DNA of 64,000 bases from an uncultured Collinsella sp. (GTDB taxonomy: Bacteria; Actinomycetota; Coriobacteriia; Coriobacteriales; Coriobacteriaceae): positions 61,445-125,444 of the forward strand of contig CAKUFD010000008.1 in NCBI GenBank assembly GCA_934647195.1, written 5' to 3'. The translations under genes and the position numbers were made by a program. This document shows, one piece after another, positions 26,390 to 34,181 of this stretch (its first letter is position 1; every line of letters starts with the position of its first letter). The notes beneath the pieces are model-generated. The model was not told the DNA's origin. It searched no databases and saw only the letters and a program-made list of their open reading frames with translations.

Positions 26390-26428
26390 AGCGCTCCGTC
26401 TGGCATTGTGCCGGGCGGAGCGCTTTTC
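26390..26428 (+). terminator. Intrinsic terminator after ettA
   Basis: A 15-bp stem (26390-26404 with 26410-26424, two G-U pairs) with an ATTGT loop, ending in CTTTTC. It also marks the left border of the phage-tail locus. Confidence 0.85.
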
Positions 26429-26452
26429 GCGTAGGCGCGGGGAATGAAAGTG

Positions 26453-26482
26453 CCCGGGGTCGGCGATAGTGCCGATCCCGGG
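26453..26482. terminator. GC-rich hairpin at the end of the minus-strand tail-gene cluster
   Basis: CCCGGGGTCGGC (26453-26464) and GCCGATCCCGGG (26471-26482) pair over 12 bp (one G-T) with a GATAGT loop. It lies 16 bp past the Gp15 stop on the minus strand. The following minus sequence CACTTTCATT is only weakly U-rich. Confidence 0.5.
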
Positions 26483-26498
26483 CCGGTTCCAGAGCTGT

Positions 26499-27044
26499 CT
26501 AAAGTGCGCCAAAGGCCGTCTGCTGCCAAGCCAGCGTTTCCGAGTCTTCTGGCGCGGGCAATGCCCACAAGCGACGCAGCTCCAGCATGGCGTCCTCGTG
26601 CTTTCTATTGCTCTTTTGCCAAGAACGGTACGAGCGAATGCGCGAGATCATGGTCTCTTGCGGTAGTGATACCAAGAGCGCGCAGAACACATGCCAGTGC
26701 ATATCCGTTTGCAAAAGGTCGATACCGTATGCCTGCAAGAAGGACGCGTATATGTATGAGTCATCGAGTATCGGGTCGAGCGTAGGCGTCTGCAGGCCAT
26801 CGTCCGTGGCTTCCTCCATATGCGGCGTGGCATTTTTTGCCTGTAAAAACTCGAGCGCGGAGGGTATCCAGTCTGTACCGGCGGGCACGGCGTCGGCAAA
26901 GACACAATACGATGCCATATGGTCCTCGCGCAGCGAGCGGTCGAATTCCAGCCATACTCGATAGTCGGTTTGTATAGCGAGCCATCCCTCTCCCTCGCCG
27001 CACCATAGCTCGCAAGGTAGGTCCTTTCGCCTCAGGTCAATCAT
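26499..27044 (-). CDS. Bacteriophage Gp15-family tail assembly protein
   Basis: A 181-residue phage protein. The C-terminal half carries the Gp15-family hallmark: PILDDSYIYASFLQAYGID, then MHWHVFCALLVSLP and ISRIRSYRSWQ. In siphophages this gene sits between the tail chaperone and the tape measure gene and is often the longer (GT-like) chaperone partner. The start is ATG 27044, with AAGGGA 9 nt upstream. It follows the 127-residue chaperone-like gene by 100 bp on the minus strand. The tape measure gene expected next is instead at 30097 on the plus strand, so this module appears inverted. Confidence 0.88.
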   Translation of the reverse strand: MIDLRRKDLPCELWCGEGEGWLAIQTDYRVWLEFDRSLREDHMASYCVFADAVPAGTDWIPSALEFLQAKNATPHMEEATDDGLQTPTLDPILDDSYIYASFLQAYGIDLLQTDMHWHVFCALLVSLPQETMISRIRSYRSWQKSNRKHEDAMLELRRLWALPAPEDSETLAWQQTAFGAL

Positions 27045-27144
27045 GCAAAGCAGTCCCTTCACCGCGCACGCGCGGCGTAACACGACTTCATTCCGTGAAA
27101 TGAAAAGCGATTCTATTTACTTGTTTGGAGGGAGTTGCCTCGCG

Positions 27145-27528
27145 CTAGCGTACGCGCGAGAAGTGCTGACGGTTCGCGGTATTGGCGGATGCCGTCGCGT
27201 TGATGGTGCCGAGTACCTCGGCTACGGGCTTGATGTTGCCCATCTGCTCGTTGATGGCCGTCATGCGCTCGGCGATAACGGGGCGCAGATATGCGTTGAG
27301 AATGCGCGTATAGGTGACTTCGAGGGAGATGAGGTTCGCGGTTGCGACGGTGGTGCCGCCCACTTCCTCTTCTAGCAAGTCTGCGGGGATAACGGCAGAG
27401 ATAAAGTCAAACAGGGCTCTAAAGTGCTCCGATCCCTGGCTTGCTGCGATTCGCTCGGTCATCTCGTTGAGCGCCATGGTCATGGGCGGAAGCTCAACGG
27501 TAGCGCCCGATGCAAGCGTGCACTCCAT
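27145..27528 (-). CDS. Probable phage tail assembly chaperone
   Basis: A 127-residue protein located between a tail-tube-like gene and a Gp15-family gene, the usual place of the gpG-like tail chaperone that coats the tape measure during assembly. The sequence (ECTLASGATVELPPMTMALN start, then amphipathic helices to NAYLRPVIAERMTAINEQMG) is acidic and helical, as chaperones are, but I do not recognise specific motifs. Its ATG overlaps the stop of the upstream tail gene (TAATG), showing tight coupling. The call rests mostly on position. Confidence 0.7.
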   Translation of the reverse strand: MECTLASGATVELPPMTMALNEMTERIAASQGSEHFRALFDFISAVIPADLLEEEVGGTTVATANLISLEVTYTRILNAYLRPVIAERMTAINEQMGNIKPVAEVLGTINATASANTANRQHFSRVR

Positions 27529-28025
27529 TATGCTGCCGTCTCGGCGAACTTGATGGTTTCGGTACCCAGACCGGTCACGGTCCCCTGCTTATGGGTGCCG
27601 TTGAAGTTGAGCGTAAAGGTCAGCTTGCCATCGACAGTGTTGATGGTGCCCGGGCAGATGACGGCGTGCTCCCATAGGTCTGCATCGGTGGCCTCACCGG
27701 TGGTCTTATCCGGATACACGACCATGACGGGAACCTCTGCGGCAGAGCCGGTGGGCATGCCGCGCATGAAGTCGAGCATAAAGTCGTAGATGGGGTTGCC
27801 GCGCGAGATTTTGATCTCCTGCTCCATGGCCGGCTGATAGCTCTTGATCTCGGTGCTGTCGGTGTCGTTGCAGATGTAACCATAGGTTTCGGTCTGCGGG
27901 TTATAGGCCAGCTCAAAGACGGTGGAGAGGTCGATCGGCTTCCAGGTGTGGGCGCCTGCCTCGGCGCCGCGGGTGATGTCGATCAGGGGTACGAACTTGC
28001 TACGTGCGATGGTGGCGTTTGCCAT
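27528..28025 (-). CDS. Phage major tail (tube) protein-like
   Basis: A 165-residue protein with the composition of siphophage tail-tube subunits: mainly beta-strand stretches, Thr/Gly-rich, and a C-terminal strand pair (GTINTVDGKLTFTLNFNGTHKQGTV) typical of a tube fold. The middle region DTDSTEIKSYQPAMEQEIKIS resembles Gram-positive phage tube proteins. AAAAGGAG precedes ATG 28025, and an open extension upstream is spurious. It lies between the tail-completion-like gene (28040-28435) and the chaperone gene, the canonical order. It would polymerise around the tape measure to form the tube. Confidence 0.8.
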   Translation of the reverse strand: MANATIARSKFVPLIDITRGAEAGAHTWKPIDLSTVFELAYNPQTETYGYICNDTDSTEIKSYQPAMEQEIKISRGNPIYDFMLDFMRGMPTGSAAEVPVMVVYPDKTTGEATDADLWEHAVICPGTINTVDGKLTFTLNFNGTHKQGTVTGLGTETIKFAETAA

Positions 28026-28039
28026 GGTTATTCTCCTTT

Positions 28040-28435
28040 TTACTGAATGTAGTCGATGCTTGCCGCAAGAATGCAGACGGTTTCCTGCTCGTTGGATTCC
28101 GTCACGTTGACCTGTGGCGCGTTCCATATGGGTCGGATGTCGTCGATGGCCGCGTTGACCCAGGCAGGGTACGTGCAGGTCTCGGTTTGGGTTAGAATCC
28201 AATCCGCCCAGATTTCTAGTTGCTGCTGCGGGTCTGTGCTGCGACATGCGAGCTGGAACGAGTACGAGCGCAGCTCATGGCCGTCTATGTAGTCGGATAT
28301 GAGAGTGTCGGACACGATGGGGTATATCGTGACGGCCCCTGCCGTATCGACAACGCGCTCAACGAGGTTTTCTCCCACGCCGGGGCATGCTTTGGCCCAA
28401 GCTGCCACTGCCTGCTGTTTGCCTTGATAAGACAT
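28040..28435 (-). CDS. Phage minor capsid / tail-completion-like protein
   Basis: A 131-residue protein placed directly before the tail-tube gene. The start MSYQGKQQAVAAWAKACPG and the later STDPQQQLEIWADWILTQ and VNVTESNEQETVCILAASI resemble small Gram-positive phage proteins annotated as minor capsid or head-tail joining/tail terminator proteins. In a tail-only particle such a protein could cap the head-proximal end of the tube. AAAGGAGGTGAGCAG precedes the ATG. No capsid, portal or terminase gene accompanies it in this window. Confidence 0.72.
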   Translation of the reverse strand: MSYQGKQQAVAAWAKACPGVGENLVERVVDTAGAVTIYPIVSDTLISDYIDGHELRSYSFQLACRSTDPQQQLEIWADWILTQTETCTYPAWVNAAIDDIRPIWNAPQVNVTESNEQETVCILAASIDYIQ

Positions 28436-28572
28436 CTGCTCACCTCCTTTCGATTATCTCTGCGATGGTTTGCAAGAGCTCTCTTTGGCTTGTTCGCTCT
28501 TGCTGATTGCTACGATAGGTGAGGGGCCTCCGGGATCGTTAAATCGGTACCATCAAATGCGTTAGAGGGTTA

Positions 28573-29046
28573 TTAATAGATGCGGCGCTTGAGATTTATT
28601 TGAAGACGCTTGCGCTGGATAGCGCGCGGGCTACGACCTAATACCCTGGCCATTTTGTAATCGGAGTCGCCGCGTTCAAACATAATGCGCAGCGCCTGCA
28701 GCTCTTCGTAAGTCCAGTGGGCTTTTTCATTTGCTGGCCCGTCAATTGTATTCACCATGAGCTTTTCTCGGCGAATCATGTAGCGCATGCCGGAGACGTT
28801 CGAACGCGGTCGCTTAAGATGGTCGGCAACCGTCTGCAGAGGTAAGTTCATGGTTTCTGCAACGTAGTTATGTTCGCGTGCGGACCATGCTCCTCTCTTG
28901 GCGTATTGCGTACCGGAGTGCTCTGCTTCCCTGCGTTTGCGATCGTAATCGCGACGTGCCATTCTGCATTGTTCGCAGCGGCAATGGAATTGTTGATAGG
29001 CGGGCAGAGTTCCATGCTTAACGAGGGCCGTTTTGATGCTAGACAC
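28573..29046 (-). CDS. Phage-type DNA-binding protein (CxCxxC and Myb/SANT-like domains)
   Basis: A 157-residue basic protein. The N-terminal HGTLPAYQQFHCRCEQCRMA with following RRDYDRKRR is a small Cys motif common in actinobacterial phage DNA-binding proteins. The middle holds a helix-turn-helix-like stretch (NYVAETMNLPLQTVADHLKR), and the C-terminus is a Trp-led, SANT/Myb-like helix set (AHWTYEELQALRIMFERGD then VLGRSPRAIQRKRLQINLK). The start is GTG 29046, with AAAGGA 7 nt upstream. It is encoded just before the tail genes on the same strand, so it may regulate them. That role is inference. Confidence 0.75.
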   Translation of the reverse strand: MSSIKTALVKHGTLPAYQQFHCRCEQCRMARRDYDRKRREAEHSGTQYAKRGAWSAREHNYVAETMNLPLQTVADHLKRPRSNVSGMRYMIRREKLMVNTIDGPANEKAHWTYEELQALRIMFERGDSDYKMARVLGRSPRAIQRKRLQINLKRRIY

Positions 29047-29139
29047 AACTGAATCCTTTCTTCGGGGATTCCAGCGTAGCGATTGGGGTGTTATTGTTAT
29101 GAAATGGGAATGTGCAAATAAATCCTACGAGTTTATTTA

Positions 29140-29721
29140 TTGGATTCAAGCGCTATTGATTGGGGATTGTGGCCTCGATTGAAGGAGCAACATGATGGCT
29201 CAAAAAAACCGCACACAATTTATTATTTGGTGCATCTCGGTGGTATCGATGGTGTGAAGCTAAATACTTGGTGGCAACTTACCGCTGATGACGACTGTTT
29301 GCGTCTTGTCAGCACAATGCTATTTGATAAGACTGAAATATTGATTCCTTATGATCATTTAGCTATTTTGCGGCGATGGCATGATCAGCATTTTATGGGA
29401 ACGAGGGGTGGAAGAACTCGTGCTCTTGTTGGCGGAGCTTTAGGTGGAGATGCGGGAGCTCTGGCCGGCGCGCTTTCTGCACCAAAAAGGATGTCTGATC
29501 AATTAGGCCTTTGTATATATCGCGATGGCGTTGAAGTTTTCAATGAGCTTCTTGAAAAGGACGCTCTTGATCCCAGGAAAGAAGTCCAGGCTTTTTTTAG
29601 GTGGGATTATTGGAGGCCAAATGCTTTTGGGGACAAGTCCTTTTTTAAAACGGTCGTAGAAAGGTGCCCTATGCTGGAGTACTCGGGAATCGAGGAATGG
29701 CTCGACTTTAGGCCTTTGTAG
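29140..29721 (+). CDS. Hypothetical protein, low-GC; start or frame uncertain
   Basis: An open frame of up to 193 residues with clearly lower GC than its neighbours, suggesting recent acquisition. It has a Trp-rich N-terminal half, a central Gly/Ala-rich helix-like stretch (ALVGGALGGDAGALAGAL) that could insert in or contact membranes, and an acidic C-terminus ending GIEEWLDFRPL. No family recognised. The formal TTG start at 29140 has no ribosome site. A good site (AAGGAG at 29182-29187) precedes ATG codons at 29192 and 29195 in the other frame, which meet the long frame through a -1 shift at A AAA AAC (29203-29209). A terminator follows at 29772-29802. It lies inside the phage-tail locus. 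Confidence 0.6.
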   Translation: MDSSAIDWGLWPRLKEQHDGSKKPHTIYYLVHLGGIDGVKLNTWWQLTADDDCLRLVSTMLFDKTEILIPYDHLAILRRWHDQHFMGTRGGRTRALVGGALGGDAGALAGALSAPKRMSDQLGLCIYRDGVEVFNELLEKDALDPRKEVQAFFRWDYWRPNAFGDKSFFKTVVERCPMLEYSGIEEWLDFRPL

Positions 29722-29771
29722 TTTCTTGATTCATCATCGATTTATTTGAATTGTGCTGTGCGTGCGCGGTG

Positions 29772-29802
29772 GCTGGCCTGGACTGTTTAGGCCAGCTTTC
29801 TT
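29772..29802 (+). terminator. Intrinsic terminator after the low-GC hypothetical gene
   Basis: GCTGGCCT (29772-29779) pairs with AGGCCAGC (29789-29796), followed by TTTCTTAT. The rest of the 29722-30096 gap is AT-rich and holds two imperfect direct repeats. Confidence 0.7.
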
Positions 29803-29971
29803 ATCTGCAGGTATTGCCTCGTGCAGAGCGTATGTCGACTGTATTAGAAGAGAAGCGTAAATAAGAAACTGTTTACAGCAAAATATATTCTGCTATTGGG
29901 TTATGACGTACTTCGAGCTCTATCATGTCGGTTGAGTACTTTTGATGTGCTTCATACCTTGCATTTTGTTA

Positions 29972-30022
29972 TTTTTTCATGGTTGCGATTTTGGTATCCG
30001 TTTTTTGATGGTTGCCACTTGG
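29972..30022 (+). repeat. Two imperfect direct repeats upstream of the tape measure gene
   Basis: TTTTTTCATGGTTGCGATTT (from 29972) and TTTTTTGATGGTTGCCACTT (from 30001) are 29 bp apart, about three helical turns. They lie ~75-125 bp before the tape measure start in an AT-rich region, so they could be activator sites. The 375-bp gap 29722-30096 otherwise shows only the terminator at its start. Confidence 0.4.
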
Positions 30023-30096
30023 ACTCACTTCCATTTCTCCGTTGATTATTGCGGTACCGCATTGATGCGGTTTAGGCAGTAAGAGAAAGGAGAATA

Positions 30097-31983
30097 ATGA
30101 GTCAGGCAAACAGCGGCCATATGGCTAATCCTACAGATGGGATTGCTTCGCTTAAAGAAGTGTCATCTTCGGCCACCTCGCTGGGCGATGCCCTGCGCAA
30201 GATCAACGTCGCGGGCTTCTTCAAGGGCGCCCTCGAGGGCTCCGAGCGGCTCATCCAGCGGGCAGGGGAGTACCGAGCGGCCATGGACGCGCTCGCGGCC
30301 GCCGCCCAGAGGAACGGCGCCTCGGCAGGGGAGATGGACGCGGCATACCGCTCCGCCGTGGGCGTGCTGGGCAGCGCCTCGGCGAGCGCGGACGTGGTCT
30401 CCGCTGCGTTTGGGCTGGCGGGCGGCAACGCGGGACAGGCTGCGGGCATCGTCCAGGCCCTGACGGGCGTGTACGCGGTCCTCGGCGACAGTCTGCCGGT
30501 CGGTGAGCTGGCACGCGCTGCCGAGCAGACGGCCCTGACGGGAGCCGTCACGGGGTCCTTCGCGGACCTGCTCGACGGCGCGAATGTGAGCGCGGAGTCC
30601 TGGTCCGCGGCGCTCTCGGGCAATGGCGCTGCACAACAAGCCTTCAACGCCGCGGTGACCGCCGGCGCGGGCACCAGCGAGGCCTTCGGCGCGGCCCTGG
30701 CCGCGTGCAGCTCCGAGCAGGAGCGCGCACAACTCGTCACGGACGCGCTCAACGGCGCGTTCGGTGAGGCGGGCGCCCAGTTTCGCGAGAACAACGCGGA
30801 TCTTGTGGCGTACAACGAGGCGCAGGACCAGCTGAGTGCAGCGCTTGCCCAGATTGGGGAGACCCTGACGCCGGTTGTTGCGCAGATCGTTGCATTTGCG
30901 GCAGCGCTTTTGGAGCAGGCTCAGCCTGCTATCCAGTTCTTGGCAGATAATTTGCCGGTCATCCTGCCCATCATCACGGCCATCGGTGCCGCGTTCGTAA
31001 CATGGCAGGTGGCCTCGACCGTCAATGAGCTCACAAGCTCCGTCGGCGCTTTGACTGCGGCCTTGGGCCTGAGCCCCTTTGGCATGGTTGCCATGGCGGT
31101 GGCCGCACTCGTTGCCGGCATCCTGACGCTTTGGACCACCAACGAGGGCTTTCGCGACTTTATTACGGAGTGCTGGAACGGAATCATCTCTGTTCTGGGC
31201 CCGCTGCTCGAGGGCCTGGTCACGTTCTTTACCACGACCATCCCCGGCGCGCTCAACCAGATGGGCCAGAATTTCTTGACCGTCTGCACCATGATCGGCG
31301 TGTTGTTTCAGGCGGCGTATGACGCGCTTGCGGCGATCGTGGCGGGCATCTTGATGCTGTTTATCTCCATTAACAACGGCATATCCGCGATGCTTTCCTT
31401 CTTTGCCCAGATTCCTGGCGCTGTGGGTGGCTTTCTTTCTTCTGCATTCTCCGCCGTGGCGAGCTTTGCCGGGAACATGGCCTCAAAGGCACTGCAGGCT
31501 GGCCAGAGCTTTGTAAGCAATATCACGAGTGCGCTGTCTGGTCTTCCCGGCAAGATGGTCGCAATCGGTTCGAACATCGTTAGGGGCATCTGGAACGGCA
31601 TCTCCGGCGCGGCAGATTGGCTCATGAACAAGATCGCGAGCTTTGCGGGCGGTTTGCTGGGTGCAGCCGCTAAGGCGCTTGGCATCGCGTCGCCATCTAA
31701 GAAAGCGCGCGATTACATTGGCAGGAACTTTGCCAAGGGCATTCCTATCGGGTTTGAGATGGAAGATCCCATGGGCAAGATTCGAGGCAGTCTGCAGGCC
31801 TCCATCGCCGCCCTCAAGGGCATGGATTATGGCGTGCCCGGCCTGGCGCTTGCCGGGCAGGGTGCTGCTCCTGCCTACAACATCTATATCAACGGAACGA
31901 GTATCGAGACGAATGCGGGCGCTACCGAGGCGTTCGTCGCGTTCTTCGATGCGCTCGATATGCAGAATCGTTTGAGGAGGTAA
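30097..31983 (+). CDS. Phage tail tape measure protein
   Basis: A 628-residue protein setting tail length and probably delivering the pore. After a Ser/Ala-rich helical region (~1-250) come several hydrophobic segments (IVAFAAALLEQAQPAI, VILPIITAIGAAFVTWQVAS, MVAMAVAALVAGILTLWTT, LAAIVAGILMLFISI), then Gly/Ala-rich repeats and the tape-measure C-terminal block (NIVRGIWNGISGAADWLM, LGIASPSKKARDYIGRNFAKGI) shared by Gram-positive phage tape measures. GAAAGGAG precedes ATG 30097. At ~1.5 Å per residue the tail would be about 90-95 nm, an estimate. Residues ~27-230 are encoded by much more GC-rich DNA than the rest, suggesting a mosaic gene. Confidence 0.93.
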   Translation: MSQANSGHMANPTDGIASLKEVSSSATSLGDALRKINVAGFFKGALEGSERLIQRAGEYRAAMDALAAAAQRNGASAGEMDAAYRSAVGVLGSASASADVVSAAFGLAGGNAGQAAGIVQALTGVYAVLGDSLPVGELARAAEQTALTGAVTGSFADLLDGANVSAESWSAALSGNGAAQQAFNAAVTAGAGTSEAFGAALAACSSEQERAQLVTDALNGAFGEAGAQFRENNADLVAYNEAQDQLSAALAQIGETLTPVVAQIVAFAAALLEQAQPAIQFLADNLPVILPIITAIGAAFVTWQVASTVNELTSSVGALTAALGLSPFGMVAMAVAALVAGILTLWTTNEGFRDFITECWNGIISVLGPLLEGLVTFFTTTIPGALNQMGQNFLTVCTMIGVLFQAAYDALAAIVAGILMLFISINNGISAMLSFFAQIPGAVGGFLSSAFSAVASFAGNMASKALQAGQSFVSNITSALSGLPGKMVAIGSNIVRGIWNGISGAADWLMNKIASFAGGLLGAAAKALGIASPSKKARDYIGRNFAKGIPIGFEMEDPMGKIRGSLQASIAALKGMDYGVPGLALAGQGAAPAYNIYINGTSIETNAGATEAFVAFFDALDMQNRLRR

Positions 31984-31985
31984 CC

Positions 31986-34181
31986 ATGGCATCTGCTACG
32001 GGTAATACCGTTCAGCATTGGCGTGCCAAGGTCAATGCATACATCTCCGCAACTGCGGATACCCAGGTCACAATCGTGTGCGAGGCCTATTGGTGCTCCA
32101 TCGGTTGGGGCTATGACGTGGCGGCTCGCGGCGAGGCGATTGCTAACGGCAGCTCCTCTGGCATGCAGGTCTTCAACGCCTCGTCATCTACGGGTCAAAC
32201 GCGTGAGATCAAGGTCGCGACCAAGACTATCACCGTGACCAGGGGAGACGTGGACAGAAACATCACCTGTACCGCTAACGTTCAGGTGACCGGCGGCTAT
32301 CATAACGGAACATCGGCGGCAAACGTCAACCTGACGATTCCTGCCATCGCCTATCAGACGCCAAGCGCGCCTTCTAATGTTTCCGCTTCTCGAAATAGCG
32401 ACACGCAGGCGTCTGTGAGCTGGAACAATAACCCTTCTGGCACCCTAAAAAAGTATGCGGGCGTTTTTGTGGAGCGTCAGGTAGACAACGGTTCGTTTGC
32501 TCAGGTCGCGGCTCTTGATGGCGCGGCGTCTAACTACGTCGATAACGGCATCGAGGCGCATCATCGCTATGCGTACCGCGTGCGAGCCAAGAACAATGCC
32601 GGGTATTCTGCATATGCAGCGAGTGAGTACATCTACACCACGCCGGCCGAGCCCATCTCCGTTGCCGTGGTAAAACGCGGTGCGAACGTGGTCGAGGTCA
32701 AATGGGAGGCCGGTTCTGCCTATGCGGAGGCGCATGAAGTGGAGCGTTCCCGTGATGGCGTGTCATGGGATGACGTTACAACCGAGGGCTCCGGCTTGGA
32801 TGGTTCGTATGTTGATGACGGGACTCCGGCTGGTGGCGTGGTATATCGCGTTCGCGCTCGCCGCGACGGGCTGTATTCCGGGTGGGTTAAAACCGGTTGG
32901 GTGACTACTGTAGTTGCCCCGGATGCCCCGACCGTCGTTTCGCGTCCCGCTTCCGTTCTGGAGACGGGGAGTGTGGCGCATCTTGTCTGGAGTGCGAACC
33001 ATCCGGACGGCAGCGAGGTTTTCTCATCCCAGCTGGAAATCGCGGTCGATGGCGGGGCGGCACAGACCGTCATCATCGAGGGCGCTGCTACGGAATACGA
33101 CTATTCTCAAACTGAGAGCCCTGCAACGGTTTCCATCCGCATCAGGACACATGGCTTGTACGACGGCTGGGGCGCTTGGTCCGGTGCTGTGGTGTTTACG
33201 TTGGCAGACGTTCCGCAGATTCTCATCTCGCTGCCTGCTTCCGATGACGCCGTTATCGATGCCCTGCCCTGCCAAGTTGCGTGGGATATCGTTGACGCAA
33301 CGGGCGTTGCTGCGCAGTCTATCGAGCTGCTCGACCGTGCCGGAACCGTTGTATACCGGTCTGCGCTTGCATCCGATTCGCGCGAGTTCGCATTTGCTCC
33401 CAGCGTGTACATGTTGCAGAACAACGCCGAATACATGGTTCGCCTGACCGCAATCGGCGGTTCTTCGCTTTCCGGCAAAAGCGAACGCTCGTTTAGGACT
33501 GAATACGAGCAGCCTGTCGTTCCGACCGCCTCCATCTCCTATAAAGAGGAGGACGCGTCTGCCTTCGTGCAGGTATTCTTTGGCTCTGAGGAGGGCAAGC
33601 CGCAGGCGGAATATGCTTCCGTTGCCCGTATTCTGCCCAACGGGGATCGCTGGCTCGTTGCCGACCGGCTTGGGAACGGCGAGTTCGCTCGCGATCCGCT
33701 GCCGCCGCTTAACCAAGGGTTCACGTATCTCGTCACCGTGTACGCGCTCTCTGGAGCGGCTACGGCCATTGGCCTTGATGCCATGCTGGTGTTGCCCGGA
33801 GCGTTTGCGGTGAACGCCGGTGCCGATGCATCGCGTTGCGCCCTTACGCGCCGCGCAACATCGCTTTCGCGCTCTTCCAAGCTCGAGGGAACGCTTTTTA
33901 CCTTTGCCGATGGCGGAGAAAACGATGGTCTGCCGGAGTTCTATCCCTCGGGAAACAAGACGGCCTCCGTTGCTGCAACGGTTGTATGTGACCAGTTGCA
34001 GCACGATGCCCTCATGTCTGTGGTGCGATCCCAACCCGTCTGCTGGATACGCGACCCGCTCGGTAATCGAGAACGCGTTCACCTGAGCATTTCCGACGAT
34101 GTGTCCGCTGGTTACCCACCGGTTCACTCCGTGGGGCTCGAAGGCGATGTGCTGGTCTTTAGGGAGGCGAACAATGGCTGA
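31986..34181 (+). CDS. Phage tail tip protein with fibronectin type III-like domains
   Basis: A 731-residue structural protein following the tape measure by 2 bp. An N-terminal beta-rich domain (~1-120) is followed by FN3-like repeats starting near APSNVSASRNSDTQASVSW (~128), then EPISVAVVKRGANVVEVKW (~222) and further Ig-like units (~310 on). The C-terminal ~110 residues (AFAVNAGADASRCALTRR onward) look like a distal-tail-type domain. FN3 domains in tail proteins commonly bind carbohydrates or tune host contact. The stop overlaps the next gene's ATG (34174). It is likely part of the tail tip and host recognition apparatus. Confidence 0.82.
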   Translation: MASATGNTVQHWRAKVNAYISATADTQVTIVCEAYWCSIGWGYDVAARGEAIANGSSSGMQVFNASSSTGQTREIKVATKTITVTRGDVDRNITCTANVQVTGGYHNGTSAANVNLTIPAIAYQTPSAPSNVSASRNSDTQASVSWNNNPSGTLKKYAGVFVERQVDNGSFAQVAALDGAASNYVDNGIEAHHRYAYRVRAKNNAGYSAYAASEYIYTTPAEPISVAVVKRGANVVEVKWEAGSAYAEAHEVERSRDGVSWDDVTTEGSGLDGSYVDDGTPAGGVVYRVRARRDGLYSGWVKTGWVTTVVAPDAPTVVSRPASVLETGSVAHLVWSANHPDGSEVFSSQLEIAVDGGAAQTVIIEGAATEYDYSQTESPATVSIRIRTHGLYDGWGAWSGAVVFTLADVPQILISLPASDDAVIDALPCQVAWDIVDATGVAAQSIELLDRAGTVVYRSALASDSREFAFAPSVYMLQNNAEYMVRLTAIGGSSLSGKSERSFRTEYEQPVVPTASISYKEEDASAFVQVFFGSEEGKPQAEYASVARILPNGDRWLVADRLGNGEFARDPLPPLNQGFTYLVTVYALSGAATAIGLDAMLVLPGAFAVNAGADASRCALTRRATSLSRSSKLEGTLFTFADGGENDGLPEFYPSGNKTASVAATVVCDQLQHDALMSVVRSQPVCWIRDPLGNRERVHLSISDDVSAGYPPVHSVGLEGDVLVFREANNG

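Noticed and set aside
27044..27145. gpG/gpGT-type programmed frameshift between the chaperone and Gp15
   Set aside because: The genes are separated by 100 bp with stops in between, and no slippery heptamer was found near the chaperone stop.
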